From NCBI GenBank assembly GCA_938085105.1, contig CALKGK010000021.1:1-58425 (forward strand): a DNA stretch of 58,425 nt, read 5' to 3'. This stretch comes from an uncultured Flavobacteriales bacterium. Lineage in GTDB: Bacteria; Bacteroidota; Bacteroidia; Flavobacteriales_D; Sanyastnellaceae. The position numbers and the translations under genes are program-made. The notes beneath the pieces are model-generated. The model did not search any database, was not told the origin of the DNA, and worked only from the letters and a program-made list of their open reading frames with translations. Below, in pieces: positions 57,781 through 58,425 of the stretch (positions within the stretch are counted from its first letter, which is position 1; the number at the start of each line of letters is the position of its first letter).

Positions 57781-58425
57781 ATGTGCAGAATGAAACCATT
57801 GTTTAACAAGTACAAGTCACTCTCAATCTGTTTGCTAGGAATTTTCTTCCTCACAAGCAGCACTTCTTTTGCTCAGCATGGGCATGGAGAAGAAGCGCAC
57901 GGAGATGGGCATGAAGAAGCTCACGGACATGCTCACGCTCACGGTGATGAACCGTTCAATGCTGGAGACATGATCATTGAGCACATTGCTGACGCACACG
58001 ACATCCACATTGCTGGAGACTTTTCAATTCCACTTCCTATCATTTTGAAGTCGGACAAAGGGTTTCATTTCTTCATGAGTTCAGCCTTTCACCACGGACA
58101 CGATGTGGTAGCGAATAACGGAGCTCACTTCGTACTTCACCACGGAAAAGTGGTTGAAACGGATGAGAAGGGAACATTGATCTTCGAGCATGAAGGCAAA
58201 AAACTTACGAGGGAATTCAACAAACTTTCTGATGTACCTACCAAAGCCATCTTGGTGAACAATCTCCCTTTAGATCTTTCCATCACCAAATCGATTTTTG
58301 GATTGTTGTTCGTTCTCGTTTTGATGGTGGTTATCTTTCGCGCTGCCGCCGCTGGTTATAAGAAAAGACCAGGACAAGCGCCAACAGGAATTAGTAACGC
58401 TTTGGAGCCATTGATCATGTTTGTG
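57781..58425 (+). CDS. atpB: F0F1 ATP synthase subunit a, N-terminal part (cut by right edge)
   Basis: 215 residues are visible from ATG 57781 (ATG 57790 is an alternative) and the frame continues past the edge. It has a cleavable signal-like helix (LSICLLGIFFLTSSTSFAQ), then a His-rich stretch with eight His in about 25 residues (HGHGEEAHGDGHEEAHGHAH), a periplasmic insertion at about 60-165 (DFSIPLPIILKSDKGFHFFM), and the first canonical membrane helix at about 175-195 (KSIFGLLFVLVLMVVIFRAA) followed by the conserved GISNALEPLIMF. Subunit a forms the proton half-channels against the c-ring. The long N-terminal extension is typical of Bacteroidota AtpB proteins. It was not in a closed frame because the end lies outside the window. 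Confidence 0.93.
   Translation, partial: MCRMKPLFNKYKSLSICLLGIFFLTSSTSFAQHGHGEEAHGDGHEEAHGHAHAHGDEPFNAGDMIIEHIADAHDIHIAGDFSIPLPIILKSDKGFHFFMSSAFHHGHDVVANNGAHFVLHHGKVVETDEKGTLIFEHEGKKLTREFNKLSDVPTKAILVNNLPLDLSITKSIFGLLFVLVLMVVIFRAAAAGYKKRPGQAPTGISNALEPLIMFV

Overview
The window looks like chromosomal core sequence of a member of the Bacteroidota, most likely a Flavobacteriales/Cryomorphaceae-like marine or freshwater bacterium. The evidence is several type IX secretion (T9SS) cargo tails of both type A and type B (CHU_C), PorP/SprF proteins, a giant SprB-like adhesin, a PorW/SprE-like TPR lipoprotein, promoter elements of the TAnnTTTG type and few recognisable Shine-Dalgarno sequences. No transposase, phage gene, CRISPR array or rRNA operon is visible. 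All long genes are intact except the two cut by the window edges.

Layout. 1-4120 (minus): an ECF sigma factor, an anti-sigma-like membrane protein that carries PKD and CHU_C domains outside the membrane, and a nidogen-domain surface protein cut by the left edge. 4247-8043: lepA, rsmI, a Bacteroidota-specific acidic protein and a YjbR-family protein. 8053-21224 (minus): a surface-adhesin locus built as two pairs, a small CHU_C protein followed by a PorP/SprF protein, then a 3415-residue SprB-like protein with about 37 repeats followed by a second PorP/SprF. 21338-27116: a biotinyl carrier protein, an M1 aminopeptidase lipoprotein, hemW, an EamA transporter and a DUF502 protein. 27242-32813: two divergent T9SS type A cargo proteins. 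32924-39002: DUF4175 protein, HATPase, ybeY and mnmG, with two parS-like palindromes bracketing mnmG. 39224-44112: an aldehyde dehydrogenase, a TlpA-like lipoprotein, an M28 peptidase and rpiB. 44580-50654: a MORN-repeat exported protein, a seven-PAS histidine kinase and a LytTR response regulator in one transcription unit, followed by an unlisted 55-residue Cys/Lys-rich protein. 50785-52991: a putative outer-membrane barrel, tRNA-Asn and a PfkB-family kinase. 53035-58425: an M23 peptidase, PorW/SprE-like lipoprotein, bactofilin, AtpZ-like protein, a small membrane protein and the start of atpB.

How the genes fit together. Much of the window serves the cell surface: T9SS function (PorW/SprE-like), adhesins with their PorP/SprF partners, several T9SS cargoes and a possible surface-sensing sigma switch. 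The housekeeping genes (lepA, ybeY, mnmG, rpiB, atpB) are embedded between these blocks. The parS-like pair around mnmG, together with the ATP synthase operon about 18 kb away, suggests that the window lies in the replication-origin-proximal part of the chromosome; dnaA, parA and parB are not in the window, so this is inference.

Several starts were moved from the longest reading frame on the basis of signal peptides, promoter boxes or family length. Some genes appear to use TTG or GTG starts (anti-sigma-like protein, giant adhesin, ybeY, M23 peptidase, AtpZ-like). Domain boundaries are by eye and approximate.
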